Source: Pseudoscleropodium purum
Taxonomy: Eukaryota; Streptophyta; Bryopsida; Hypnales; Brachytheciaceae
NCBI GenBank assembly: GCA_963969395.1
Contig: OZ017805.1
Location: 4,588,001 to 4,652,000 of the forward strand
Length of the DNA: 64,000 nt
Reading direction: 5' to 3'
The notes beneath the pieces were generated by a model that was not told the origin of the DNA, did no database searches, and worked only from the letters and a program-made list of their open reading frames with translations. The position numbers and the translations under genes were made by a program. This document shows, piece by piece, positions 13,725 through 25,866 of the stretch (position 1 is its first letter; every line of letters begins with the position of its first letter).

Positions 13725-15410
13725 GTTTATTACGTACAACCCTGGAGCTTGTCCCATGTCCATTCATATCTAGGGTGAAAAGTAGGCGGCTAAATGTCAT
13801 CCTAGACCTGAATGGGATCTTCTATAGTTATAAGAAAGAAAAAAATCTTCCTAAGAATACAATCTTCACCAAAATCCTAGAACCACATTCAAACGTTTGT
13901 CCAATAATTGTCAGGCCTAAAGTTGTTTATGTTCAACTTTAATATTTGGAATTCCTCACAGAATTAGTAAAGATTGCCTACATTTCAATATAGAACTCCA
14001 TGGTGAGTTCTACAACTAAATTATAATCTTTTCAGGGGAATTGAGATGCCTACAAGTATCCTTAGACAAGAGTTCTATGATATTCTTAAATATAGGGGTT
14101 CGAGAGGACAGGTCACAACCTTTAAAGTGAAAGAGATAAAAAAAGACATGTTCCTCAAAACTCTAGACAAGTTGTTTGATGCCCCAAACTCCAAGTTCTC
14201 GAGTGCTAATACTATCTTAGTGGAAAATAGTCCTAAAAAGCATGTTCTCAACATGCCTGAGAATGTTATTTTTCTTGAGTCCTAGTTGACGAAAGTAGAT
14301 GGCATTAGAGATAGATTCTTGATAGATGAGTTGTTGCGTTGGTTTCAACGTTTGTATGGTATGAGGGGCCTAGGCTTCTTGTCCTTTCAAAGAACTAACA
14401 ACATCAGCTATCGGATGTTGGTAGAAAAACAAGACTTGCGGGAATACAATGAACTACTTGATGCGATAGAAGAATCTAGAATGCTAGATAATTACTCTAG
14501 CTGTTGCTAATATCAAGTATTTCTAAGTTTCTAGTATTCCTAGTATTTCTAGGCAAATGTGATTCAATATCAATTGCAATTTTATTGACTTATATGACTC
14601 TTTAGGATGTGCATACTTGTTCTATACCATTTGCTACCAATGTTTTCAAGTGCATTGCTTTAATGGACTCTATTCTAATATATGTCTAATGCGCTACATC
14701 TCAGAGTGGGGTGGGTCACTTGTTGGTCTCAGCTACTATTGCACAATCCACTATGGACTTTTCTACAAGACCTGTTGATGATAATATAGTAGAGAGTCCA
14801 CCTAATGGTGGGAAGCGTTTGCTTAAAGTGAGCTCACCATCACCAATGAAGTCTCAAGTGTTACCATCTTCTTCTCCTTCTCGATCCAATAATCTAATTG
14901 TTGCTCAAAGGAAGTTGTACATTAGTGAAGAACCTAAGGTATGGGTTCTTTCTTCTTTATCATCAATACACCAACATTGTGTTTAATGATATACTTAGTT
15001 TAGTTTTGGTAGTGTTCTCTTGTTTCTAACTACCTTTGAACTTGTTTTTGGTTTAGATCTACAATGCATTGCAATTATTGAAGTTAGTAGGCATGAAGTC
15101 TATATCAATACCTCCGCCTTTGATAAGTTTACTAGATAATGAGTACTTGGCCGATTCTGAAGTGCATGTTCATCCTTGAACTCCTTTTGTACATGTGGTG
15201 ACATCTTGTCGACCATCCAAATCTCTTAACAATGTGCTCATGCAATGTGGGCGTCCCCCTTGGAATTCATGGGAGAAGAAGTCGTTGAAGATGTAAAGGC
15301 TCTATGATGTATGGCAGACTTCTTGGAAGTAGACAACATATAGTCAAGGGCTGGAGATATGGAAGGCTTTGGCTAAGCTTAAGAGTGCATCTCATATATA
15401 ATACTTTATA
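13725..15410 (+). pseudogene. FCP1/NLI-interacting-factor-like HAD phosphatase pseudogene
   Basis: The frame through 13,775 reads VKSRRLNVILDLNGIF, then IIVRP, then FLTELVKIAYISI-stop-NSM. From the ATG at 14,046 the next part reads KKDMFLKTLDKLFDAP, then NTILVENSPKKHVLNMPENV, then a stop (14,283) and a further 74 residues in the same frame to 14,510. This order (LDLNG in place of the catalytic DxDx motif, VRP, an ISIW-like stretch, then NTILVDDSP.K.V.N.P.N) is that of the FCP1-homology domain of the HAD superfamily, in the plant branch where DLDET is replaced by DLNG. The stop in ISI-stop-NSM falls on the conserved Trp. Downstream, 14,703-14,938 looks like a second exon (CAG acceptor, AAG|GTATGG donor) and about 15,056-15,410 a third, with stops. 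Loss of catalytic Asp and the stops argue against activity. The exon pairing downstream of 14,510 is inference. Confidence 0.65.
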
Positions 15411-15949
15411 TAATATAGGAAATTATTAGAGGTATATATGTCATAGTATACATTCACATAGTTCATAGTTCATAGCAGTTCTTAGTTTATGAGGTATGCA
15501 AATGGTTACGTATTACTAACCAACAATTACAAGTACATATAATGCTTTTATTCTAAGAATGGAGATGCAAACCAAGAATTTTAGCATATCATTTCCGACT
15601 TCTTCATTTGCAAACATGCTTTGCTTGTCTTCAAATGCATTTTACGTATTTGCAAACTTGCAATTCTTCTTTGTTCACATTTATTTGCCTCCATAAATTC
15701 TTATATCAATAGGGAATAACTTCCATTTCTCTGGAAAACTTTCAAAATATTGAATATGATGTTCATTGGAGCCCCTAACGTGGGATTCAAATTAACAGAG
15801 GCATGGACTATATAAGCAATCCCAACAACCAATGGATTCCTTCGTGTGGATAAATTAAAATAAAGAGGTGGAATTGTGGGCTTAAAGTATCGTAGATGAT
15901 GCAACTTGTGAATTGTTTTGTTGCAACATGGGGGAACAATAGAGCATGC
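15411..15949. other. Non-coding stretch
   Basis: No gene or organised repeat seen. The sequence is AT-rich, with a few GTTCATAG-type direct repeats near 15,455-15,480. Confidence 0.45.
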
Positions 15950-15969
15950 AATACCAAAAGTTCTTTCAT

Positions 15970-16479
15970 TTTCTAGAAAATGAAGTGGTGAAAGGGCCAG
16001 ATGGCATTTGGATGGAGGTGGAGCATGGAAAAGAGTTCAATGAGTAGTACGAGGCATATGATCACACTTTGGTAGGGAGGATCCTCTTGTTGTCAAAGTT
16101 GGAAAAAGCTACAAAGGTTTGTGCTCTCATCGAAATAGAAGGACAAACAAATACAAGACATTCATCTGTAGATGTGGCAACGACATTTGATAAGCGGATT
16201 GGTGAGATCATAGGACAATGGAAGGCCTTCTTATTGGATGGAAATTGCCTCAACACATGGTACGGAAAGGGAGATGATGAAGTAGTTCAAGCAATGATAG
16301 ATCAAATGGATAATAACTTGAGAGCCTTGAAAGCAAATAGAGTCGATTTATCACCAAAGAGAAAACAAAAAAGGAAGCTTAAAGATGAGGATGACTTCTC
16401 TTCGGGAATCAAACAACAATTTTATAAGGTAGACATAGAAGTTGAATCTAAAGGGCCAATAGTCCATGAAAGCTATTAA
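15970..16479 (+). pseudogene. Unrecognised ORF fragment
   Basis: A 136-codon open frame starts at 16,069. The same frame extends upstream through one TAG at about 16,045 to at least 15,975 (ENEVVKGPDGIWMEVEHGKEF), so the true coding segment is longer than the ATG-bounded part. The C-terminal third is very basic (PKRKQKRKLKDED), resembling a nuclear localisation signal. I recognise no family. Its charge, the internal stop and position among decayed elements suggest a fragment of a transposon or degraded gene rather than a working small gene. Confidence 0.4.
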
Positions 16480-16735
16480 CACCAAACTTGTTGAAAAAAT
16501 GCTAAACTCTTTGGTAAAAAAGGTTCCTCTCGTGTTTTGAGAGAAGGTAGTGTTGATTCCGGTAGAAAATAAGATTAGAAGTGAACTTTGTTTCTATGAA
16601 GATAGAATAGAGGATTTTTTTAATGCAATGGTTCTTCCATTTGTTCAAAAAAAAAATAGAATAGTGTGAAGTGTTTAGATCTACAAAGAATTGAATAGTA
16701 TTAGGTAATTGTATTGAAGGTATGTTTTGATGTAC

Positions 16736-16748
16736 TTTACATACACAT

Positions 16749-16779
<31 letters not shown>

Positions 16780-16788
16780 TATATGTAA
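16736..16788. repeat. CA microsatellite
   Basis: A run dominated by CA dinucleotides with interspersed TA units, about 50 bp long. On the opposite strand it gives a meaningless Val/Cys-rich peptide. Confidence 0.85.
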
Positions 16789-17330
16789 ATATAAAAACAA
16801 CATATTTTGATTTGCTTAAAAAATATATTTATCTCTAGATCTTTACTTAATTATACATGTAAGCACTCATTCATTTGTTATTATGTATCTTGTAAATAAC
16901 CTAATCCTGTCAACTACTATGTAAAGCCTTGGCTGAAGTTCGCCCTTCCATCTTGTCCCTCGTCCATCTACCTAGTATCCGCCTCATTTACCTACTATAA
17001 ACCCCGTCTGCCTCGTCTACCTATTGTTCGCCTTGTTCATGCCATTGAAGTGACTATTTATTTGGAATTTTTAAATCTAAACCCTGAATCAACAATCAGC
17101 ACTCATTTGGGCACGATAAGTATAAGAAGAGAAGCATTTGTAATCACTATTGAGAAACTGAACACTAAGATTTCCAAGGACTAGGAGTTGCAATTTTCTG
17201 TGTCTTTTACTTAGTAATACATAGTTAAGTGGATGGAGGGGCCTTGATTTTCAAGGCTTTATGTAGGCAATGTTATTGATATTATGAACACTATGAATTT
17301 GCTTTTGAACATTTTTTATATGTTTTTATA
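16789..17330. other. Non-coding stretch with CGTCTACCT-type motifs
   Basis: No gene. The segment 16,935-17,035 is GC-richer and repeats motifs such as CGTCTACCTA and CCGCCT. These resemble, in reverse complement, the interior of the foldback element at 48.5 kb (GTAGACGAGTGG-like). No inverted ends or target duplication could be found here, so it is listed only as a possible eroded relative. Confidence 0.3.
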
Positions 17331-17339
17331 TTGAGGTAA

Positions 17340-18290
17340 CTCGTGAATTTGTCATTATAGGTACATCAACCAAAGATTTCCCTGCTTGATATAATGTGCC
17401 GCAATATGGTAAGGTATAGAGCTTGCAAGTTGGTATGTATCAAGAAGCCTGACCATATGTTGAGCCACTTAGGGTGTTCCGGCCCAACAGGTATACCTGA
17501 TATATGGATAAATCTTTGTACACAATTGATAATGGAAGTTTAAGGTGCATTTCTTTGTTGTAAACAAGGTTGACAGGATGGTCGGACGTCCGAGACGTCC
17601 GGACGTGGACGCTGACATTCGCGAACGCCGTCCGCCCTGCCCCGCCCTGTCCGCCCCGTCCGTCCGCCCCGCCCGTCCACCTTCCGACGGCGGGAGGGAC
17701 GCTGCGTCCGCTGGCGTTCGTGAGGAAGGACGTCCAGACGTCTGGATGTCCGGGTTATGGACGCTATTTTGGGGCGGACGTACTGATTTGTCAACCCTGG
17801 TTGTAAAGGAATTTTTTTGAAACGTGTTGTAATCAACAATGTAGATGGCAACCTTGCACCTATAGACCCCTAAGATTTTTTGACCGGAAGGGTATATTGC
17901 AATCTACTCATGAAGACTCATGTCCAATACCAAAAGAAATTGTATATGCAAGAATAAAAATGACTTTCACTACAGAAACCTTTGATGATTGTGAAACCCC
18001 GAGGACATCAAGTTCTAGGCCTCATAGACAAGGTAGCTTAGTGAATGGGTTTGAAGAAGTTCATAAACATAAATTGAATGCAATGTAGGTGAATTTTTTT
18101 TATGTAGTGAATATACCATTTTCTATAGCTCAAAATCTAGCCTTTAAAAAAATAGTGAAAAAAACGGTTGAGCTCAATAGGCTCTACACTCCGCCATTGT
18201 ACCGCAACCTTCAATACAAACTATTAAACAAGGTAAAGACAAACATTCAAACTATCATAGCGCAAAGGAAGCACAAATTCTTCAATTAGT
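17340..18290 (+). pseudogene. 5' part of a DUF659/hAT-type transposase gene
   Basis: The frame ending at 18,289 reads FFYVVNIPFSIAQN, then FKKIVKKTVEL, then YTPPLYRNLQYKLLNKVKTN. In DUF659-containing hAT transposases the region just before the DUF659 core has this pattern (IPF..A.S..F..M, then Y.PPSY..L...LL). The matching next part (NGWKSIINRPLIN) lies 8.1 kb away at 26,388, because an R1 element sits between them. Upstream, 17,390-17,530 shows a possible BED-like remnant with cysteines and HMLSHLGCSG, but several stops interrupt it and a small hAT-like element is inserted at 17,565. The segment is clearly non-functional. Confidence 0.55.
17565..17799. mobile_element. GC-rich hAT-like non-autonomous element, copy A
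   Basis: A 235-bp GC-rich island in AT-rich DNA. It is flanked by a perfect 8-bp direct repeat GTTGTAAA (17,557-17,564 and 17,800-17,807). Its ends are inverted: CAAGGTTGACA on the left and TGTCAACCCTG on the right. Subterminal GGACGTCC palindromes occur near both ends, and the interior has repeated CCGTCCGCC-like blocks. The 8-bp duplication with a CAGGG-type terminus fits the hAT superfamily. No coding capacity is expected; the open frames crossing it reflect its GC content. It is closely similar over its whole length to the element at 30,006-30,245. Confidence 0.85.
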
Positions 18291-20164
18291 GCTAAAATAT
18301 GTCAAAAATATCACTAAGTGACTTGTGTAACATTCCCAAGAGATTTAGCTTGTAACTCCTGAAAAGTAACCAGAATTGGATACAGAAATCCAATTTCACC
18401 AAATCCAAAAAACCACCAAGTATCCAACCGGAAATTCTTTGACTTATATCCTAGCTGATACCAACTATCTTCTCCTCCAATTATATTATTTTCTCCCTCT
18501 CCAAAAACCAAGAAGGAGTGTCCAGTCACTATACCTCTTTTGGTTCAGGTTTTCACTAACCAAGTTAGAAGTTTAACCTCTATATCAGAGGGTTTTGCTC
18601 TTGAATTTAAAGGACGCGTAAATTCTACCCTCTTATATATTTAAGTGACTAGAGTTCCACTAAATCACAACCACATACATAAACAAAGAAGCATGTATTT
18701 CCTCACAACTAATCTGATTGTTAACTCTGGACTAGTAGGTCACACATGAAATCCCTACTTCTCCCACTTATTACAATGATAGACCTAGCCAAGTCCAATT
18801 CCCTTAAGCTTGAAAAGAATAACTGGTTAATTGTACAAACTCTATCCGAAAGTTGATTCCTACTTTCGCTTATAATGAGACCTCTTTACAAGTTAACTAG
18901 CATGCGTCCTAACCATCTAGGATCACACCTAATTTCAACGCAACTATCCCACAGAAAAGCCTCTAGGCAACCAACCCCACACAAAGTCTCTCGTCTAGTA
19001 CACCAAATTCTTCCAATCAAAGTCAATTGCTCCTCCAAGAATCAGATCCAACGAAAATCTGGGGGCCACTTCTATTTTCCTAACTTAACAAACCCAACTA
19101 CTTACACAAAACAATGGTTTTAGCATTGCCGACATACCAATACAAAATCAAGTGATGAACTTAATACTATAAAGTGGAAGAACTGAACTTTATTTAAGCA
19201 AAGAAAACACCAAAGTATGAAAATGCCCAGGGTTTCAAACGAAAATCCGCCCCTAAATAATTAACAAACTTGGAAATCCTAAAAGCATCTAAGAGAATAA
19301 TACAAGGCCAAGGAAATGCCACGTTATATTCCCTTGATCCTAAAACTGTTGACTTCTAACATGTGGCCAAACACCTATCAAAAGTAAATCTTAGATCCAA
19401 AAAGTCCGAATCTGGATGTCTTAGTACATCTGCACAAAAATACCTACTAATTACTTTTTAAGTATAAAACCTTTTATTTTCTCCGTCTACCTACTTCAAC
19501 TCCTTAAATAACTAGTCCTAAGATTTTTTGGTCCGTTTTGGAGTTCCCTCCACTTGTTTGGCGGCTTCTGATTGACTGAGGCTTTGCCTCGATGTATTGC
19601 TTTATCCTTGGCCATAACTCAAACTTTGCCTTTTCTTTTCCAAGGAGGGGAATTTTGTTTCGGTTTCGACTCTTCCTTTGACTCAGCCATATTGCCTTTG
19701 TCTCCAGTTGGCTCTGAAACTCTTCTTTGTCATTTGAGTCAAGCACAACATCTAGGCTATGCTCCTAGAATACCTTTGCGATTTGCTTGTACTTGGTTGT
19801 ATTGGGCAGAGTTGAGGAAGGACTAGAAACCTTGCTTTTGGTGTATCCAAACTCTCTTCCCCTAACTTCAAATGACTCTAGGTCTAGGATCTGAATGTGG
19901 TTTCTACTCTACTGCTAGAATGAGTTGGTGGGAGAGTAATCTCTATGCCTTTATCTCTCCATTCCTTAGAAGTCAATGGAAAGAGAAGAATTGATTTGGA
20001 GGAGGTTTTTCCCATCAATCGATCGATTCCTTTTCCCATTTCTAGTTTAGGACCCTTCTACATTACTAGCTTCATTTCATCCAAAGTCTTCTCTATCTTC
20101 TCATTATAACTCACAAGGACAGAGACTAGTTTTGGATCTAGCTGCGACCCCTCTTTATGAACAC

Positions 20165-23100
20165 CTGTGAATCTCGGTTTCATCACTTGGAATTCAATCT
20201 TTATTTTTTATTTTCTTGTAGTTTTTAGTGTAGTTTTTAGTGTAGTTTTAGGTGAGAAAAGACCAAGAATGCGTGTTGGACCAAAACTTGTGTTGCACAT
20301 ACCAATACAATCCCTAGTCACTTTACACTTAGTTTTATACATATACAATACAAACCCGTATGTAGATAATATAGAAACCCACCTTTTGTACATAATAAGT
20401 GTATTTAGTAGAAACTGCTCGATTATCTACATCTATTTGTGCAATGAGACACAAATTGGCTAAAATTGGTCTAAGGGAATCTTGTGAGAACCCCAGTATC
20501 GATTTTCCTATGATAGGTTTTAGTTTCCCTGTTCTATTGATAAAACAATAGAAACTCCAATTGTTAACTTGTAGGTGAAGGAACTCAAACTAAAGCATTG
20601 AAGGGCAGCTACAATCTAAGTATAGTGATTCAAAGCTGGAGTCACGCGAAGGGGCCAATGGAGCTATCACTTTGCCAAGATTCTCCCTTTCATGAAAGAT
20701 TCCCTATTTCATCGGAAGTTAAAGGAGGTAGTGGGATTTGTTCTCTTTTTCCATGGATGCAAGGTAAAATTATAAACTTGTACAATTCTTGAGGAATTTC
20801 ATGAGAGGTTCCCCCAAAAATCTTGATTTTTTCTGATCATCCTAGATCTTTTTTCGAGCAGTCAACCACTTAAATCTAACATGGTAAAATTGTGGAAATT
20901 ACCATGAGTGAAGTAAAATCTCACTAAAAATTAGTACAGCTTCTTTCATGTTTATACATCTCTCCAACAAGTTTCGTGACATCCCAATAGCGGGAGATGC
21001 CAAAATAGTAAGATCCCTCCAGAACCCACAAATTCAAGGATCAAGTATGGAATTGAACGGCATTTTGGGAGCACATGACATCAGAATAAAACAAACTTAG
21101 GGTTTTTTTCTATTCCCTTAAACCTTCTTAAGAGCCTAGGCTAGTCACTTTTGTCAAAAAGTAAAAACTCCAAAACTTGGGTTTTTACCCATTTGGGGTT
21201 TCTAGTCACTTCTAAGATTCTTTAGGATTTTGAGGTTGGAAAAGAGGGTACAAGGTGTGTTAGAGTAAAAATGGCATTCTGAAGCCATTGGTACAATCCA
21301 TTTGCCATTTGAAATATTTCTCCAAAAGTTAGAAGTTTGGACCAGTGTAGAAGTCGAAAATTGGAAGGATTAGGATGAAACTCCTAATTGATAAGGTTAC
21401 CACGTAGGAATTGGGAGGAGATGAGGCCCTTGGAAATCTATATAAGGGGGCTCATTTTCCTCTCACAAACACCCTTTTGTTACTAATTGGTGACCATTTT
21501 GGCACCTGATACACGTTAGTCCATCAATTGGACTATTGGGCCAATATTTTGGTTCCAAATTGTATATGTGTTGTTTTTTGGGATCTTTTGTTATTCTTTT
21601 CCAAGCTTTGAAGGACTTGAGGGGTCCCTTCAATTCTTGACTTGTTTTGATCATTTGTACTTGAGTTTTTGGTTATTTTGTTGAAGTATAATTGTTTGTA
21701 ATAATCCTAGAACTACCCCTCACCATACCTTGGCGATGCCACTTTGGAGGGCTTCTAGCTTGTATTTGTAAATTCTAAACTACTAAATGGGAAATTCTTT
21801 AATTGAGAAATCCCCTAAAATTGGACTTGGTTGTACTAACTTGTTTGTATAATTGTTTTTGAACTAACAAGTGGTTATACTAACTTCCTTGCTCTAACTT
21901 GTGATTTGGGTGGGCTTGACAAGTAAATTTTTTGGTGTTGTATTGTCCATATTTTCCTTTGTCCTATATGGGACAGTGAAGCTTTGACTTTGGAAAGATT
22001 TAGAATTGCTAGAATTTTAGAGTATTTAAGAAATATGGCGAAGCTTTGACTTTGTGGGGTTTGAATTTTTAGTTATTTTCATTTTGACGGCAAAGCTTTG
22101 AACCTCCCCTTTCTTTTGATCATTTCTATATGGTTAGGCCTTTTGGCCTTAATTTGGTCAAGTTGTTATATTAGTCTTTCTTTAGGGTCGAGACCAAAGG
22201 TGTAGTCAGACCGCTAAGAAGAGGGTTCAGTACAAATAAAGTTCAGAATCTCAAGGTAGAGGTCAAGAGCTTTCCAAAAACATAAAATAAAAAGAAATCC
22301 GAGCTAAATTGAGTAAGATATAAGCGGATGAAGTTTCAAATACTAATTAATAATCAAAACTTCATCTATGCATAACTTCTACTGAAAAGGTCCAAATTGC
22401 AAGTGCCACATCAATTTAGAAAGCTAGTCTTTATCTTTACAAGGAAAATTCACTCAAAGTCTAAAAATAGTAAGTTATTAAAAGTCAATCCAAGAGTTAG
22501 AGTGTATGTAGAACCAAAGCTAAAAGCAAAGTCAGACCATTAGAAGGGGGTTATATTTTAGATTTAATTAAGAATCTAATAGTATAGGTTTAGAGATTTT
22601 CAACGACATAAAGTACAAAGAAAACCGAGTTGAATTGAAAAAGTTATAAGTGGATAAAGTTTCAAATACTAATTAGTATTCCAAACTTCATCCATGCATA
22701 ACTTCTACTAAGAAAGCCTGATTTGCAAGTTTCGCATCAACTTAAAAAGATGGTTTTAGCCTCTACAAGGAAAACATATTAGAAATTTTAAATAATAAAT
22801 TGTCAAAAGTTAGACCGAGAGCTAAGGCATTTCATATGGAAATTAGAAAATAGATTAGATGGGAAGAAGGATAGAATAGGGAGGTGTGATTAGCAAGGAG
22901 AAGTGCAATACAAAGTTCTATCTCACCACTCTTTCAACTCTTCTAGCTTAGACTAAGTTTGAGTTCAAAAACTCAATAGGAATGATAGTTGTGAATTGAA
23001 GACCAAATTGTTAGATTATTATAGTTGAAGTTGAAGGAGTGATCTCAAGTATTTAGAACAAACAATTAAAATTGAGATAAGAAAAATTAGAAGAAGATTG

Positions 23101-24566
23101 ATGAAGTATATTGGGTCAATTTATGTATTTTTTTGAAATACATGAAATAAGTGAAGGAAGGGGAAGAAGAAAAAATAATTGAATAAAATAGAAGATAGGA
23201 AAAGAAAAGAAGAGGAGATGAAGAGAAGGAGGAAAGGAATCAGAGACAAATAGACTTAGAAGTGTATCTAAGCCCTTCCTTTAAGCTATGGGCAAAAATT
23301 ACAATCAAGGTTGGAAGATGGAGGAAAATGGAGCATTCCACGAGACGTACAACTACCTCAACAATGAATCTAATGACAAGGTAAAAACTTGAAATCTTAC
23401 CTTACTTTTGAATTACTAAAAATAGGTTAAATTACCATATGGCCGAATTACCAATAGGATTCAATGCATAAAGATTAAGGTTTTATTCAAATTTAGTAAG
23501 ATCAGATGGTAGACCTTGCTTAGAGGTTTCCAAAAACATCTCACACTTAGAAATCCAACTTCAAATAAGAAAGATAGGAGTGGATGAAGTTTAGAGTCAA
23601 AATCAGATGAAAGTTAGATAAACCAAAAAATTTGGAACAAGTTGAGTGAGTCAAAGGAAGGTTATTATTTAGCACCCAAAACCAAAAGAAAAACTTAATT
23701 TCAAGCTGTAGATTAGGAGATATTAATGGATGAAGTTTGATGAATCGATTAGTAGTCAAACTTCAACCACCAATAATTTATAGTAAAAGAATTCAATTAG
23801 CAAGTATGAACCCAATCTAGAATCATAGAATTAGGAACTACAAGAGAAAAATGCAAACTTTCCAAAAATAATAAACTGACTGAAGTTAGACCAAGGCCAA
23901 AAGAACAAAGAAGGCTAATCTAGAACTTAGAAGTTAGAATAGAATGATAATTGAGAACCACAAGCTCGTAGAGGATGATAATTAGAACCCATAGGAACTT
24001 CAAACTCAACAAAAGACAAAAAAACCAATAAGATATTAAAGAATGAAGTTCTAGGCTAGGATTGGATGAAACTTCAGTAGAATTGTCAGCTTAAGACCAA
24101 AATTCAAATTTAGGTAGCAAGAAACTTTTTAAGTATATCTTCAAAATCTCAAGGTCTTTTGAATTAGGGAACTAGCACAAAACCGTGGATGAAGTTTAGA
24201 TGAACCATTTAGCGGTCAAACTTGATCTGCTCATATCTTTTGCTAGTAGTGTTCGATTAGGGTGAATTTTATAGTTTTGGAAAGGAGAATTAATCATCTA
24301 CAAAATGGAATAGTTAGTTTGTGCCTGAACCACCTTTTGCAAAACAACCACAGTAGCTCATCAGATTTTCCAATCACTTGGCAAACAATAGTTTAAGTCT
24401 TGTTTTGATTGGGTTTTCGTATACTTGAAGTCTACTTAGGAATTAGAAAAGATCCTTTTCTTGGAAGACACGATGGACCAACATTAAAACACCCATAAGA
24501 TAAAACCAACTAAAAGAACTTGGTTGTATTTGCTCATTTACCAAGGGTGGGTAAATAAGCGCTCAC
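20165..24566. mobile_element. 4.4-kb insertion nested inside R1 copy 1
   Basis: The R1 alignment between copies 1 and 2 breaks at exactly this interval. The flanks carry a 5-bp direct repeat AACAC (20,160-20,164 and 24,567-24,571), and joining them restores the R1 sequence seen at about 55,475. The ends are near-inverted, CTGTGAATC on the left and GCTCACA on the right, so shifting by one base gives TG...CA termini. A 5-bp duplication with TG...CA ends suggests an LTR-type integration product, but no second LTR, gag or pol was found, so class is unresolved. The interior contains no convincing gene, only diverged internal repeats and scattered short frames. Confidence 0.7.
22310..24260. repeat. 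Diverged repeated module inside the 4.4-kb insertion
   Basis: A module beginning GGATGAAGTTT, followed by a partially inverted AAACTTCATC-type block and ending with a CTACAAGGAAAA-like string, recurs at about 22,325, 22,645, 23,725 and 24,185, with a shorter trace at 23,580. The first two copies are the most alike. Each module contains a GATGAAGTTT...AAACTTCATC inverted pair, so each could fold. This accounts for much of the otherwise featureless interior. Confidence 0.55.
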
Positions 24567-25544
24567 AACACTCGCATCAAACAACTTTGCCTTGTTCACC
24601 ACATCTCTGGGATGCCCAATGAATTCTTGCATCTGGTTAAGAGTTTCCATGGACTCAATGGAAAGCCTTCTCTCTTTCTCTACCTCCTCAAACTTCTACC
24701 TCATTTTGCCTTGAAGGGTTTTCACTTGAGTCATTAATTCCTCTATCCAGTTCTTTAACTTCCGAACATCCTTGTTTTAGAGAACGATCTCTACTTTTGA
24801 GTAGAGTTCGAAAGGTCCAACCCCCATCAGCTCACACACCTTCTTGGTGATTTCCCTCTCAATGGTGATGTAATTCCTAATCCGGTTCAATTCTTGTATC
24901 AATTTTCCTAAGGCATTGATCTTCCAGTCTAGGTCCCAAATTGGATCCTTCTCCTTTGAACACTTAGCCTCTCCTTTCCCTTTTTCACGAAAAACTATCT
25001 TTTTTTTTTTTGGTTCCAAAGACTCCCTTCCTAGTTCCTCCTTTCCAACTTCCTCAATACTATCAAACTCTAGCATAACTAGAGCAACCTTATATGCTGA
25101 CTTTTCTGACTCCCTCAGAATGTCTAAAGAATCATATAGGTGGTAGAAAAATGGGCTAAGCCTAGAAGGTTTGGACTTCCCAACTACTCCTATCATCCTT
25201 ACCACTACATCCCAAATAACTACTCTCCAATTCACCTTCCAATTCCCAGATAGGGCTCTTATATGGCATTGGCTAAGGTGATTGTAAGTCTTTTGTATCT
25301 CTCAGAGTTCAAGATCGAAACTAAAAACTCTAACACTCTTCTCTCCCTCAAGTCCTTACAATCCGCAGCTACATCTCCATCCATGGAATTAACCGGATTT
25401 GAGAACTTACCACTCCCAAACTTGTCAGTTCAGTAAGCCCATTCTTCTCCAATGTTGGGGAAGTAGTACAAAATTCCCTAGTAGTTGGACGTCCACTCCA
25501 ATGGCTGTACTCTCACTGTCAACTGCTACTTGCTAGATTGCTCC

Positions 25545-25866
25545 TCTATCTTCACCATATCTCTTGATTCACTCGAGGATACTTCACCACCTTTATAATT
25601 CCTCAGGTCCAAAAACATCTAAATCCCTAACAACAATCCACTCAAAAGGGAACTCTTCTTCCTACCCTTGCTCTCAACAATCGGAACTCAAAAACCTTGA
25701 AATACTCCATCTCTACCATATTTCTTGATTCACTTGGGGATACTTCACCACCTTTCCAGTTTCTTAGGTCCAAAAACATCCGAATCCCTAACAACAACCT
25801 ACTCAAAAGGAAACTCTTTTTCCTACCCTTGCTCTCAACAATTGAAACTCAAAAACCCTCAAACAC
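25545..25866. repeat. 161-bp tandem duplication
   Basis: Two adjacent copies of a 161-bp unit, the first starting near 25,545 and the second near 25,706. Shared strings include GATACTTCACCACC, GTCCAAAAACATC and CTACCCTTGCTCTCAACAAT at matching offsets. The copies differ at a small number of positions. It lies in the 5' part of R1 copy 1 and has no counterpart in copy 2, so it arose after insertion or in a sublineage. Confidence 0.8.

Larger units (their letters stand above)
19500..25560 (-). pseudogene. R1-encoded protein remnant (copy 1, split)
   Basis: On the minus strand the coding remnant runs from about 25,560 to 24,567 and resumes from 20,155 to 19,500. Its best part (25,235-24,777, 152 residues) reads GKSKPSRLSPFFYHLYDSLDILRESEKSAYK, and is matched by ARKSKPFSLSLFLFHLYLSLDLLRDKERSTYK in copy 2 (quoted here in pieces: KSKP, FHLY, SLD, LLRD). 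Next come an acidic-basic linker, DPIWDLD versus EPIWMLD, and a KVCELMG versus KVCQLMG block. Then follows a charged, coiled-coil-like region and, beyond the insertion, a Lys/Arg-rich C-terminal part. Several stops and frameshifts are present. The family is unknown to me: no zinc knuckle, protease, RT or DDE motif is visible. Confidence 0.5.

Noticed and set aside
17540..17851. Arg/Pro-rich open frames across the GC-rich element (also 29,965-30,291)
   Set aside because: Frames are open on both strands because of GC content and repeated CCGTCCGCC blocks; they do not extend beyond the element and match nothing.
18445..18465. TTGGTATCAG on the minus strand, resembling a tRNA-Met primer binding site of an LTR element
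   Set aside because: The match covers only the first nine or ten bases, R1 sequence continues on both sides in copies 1 and 2, and copy 2 lacks it.
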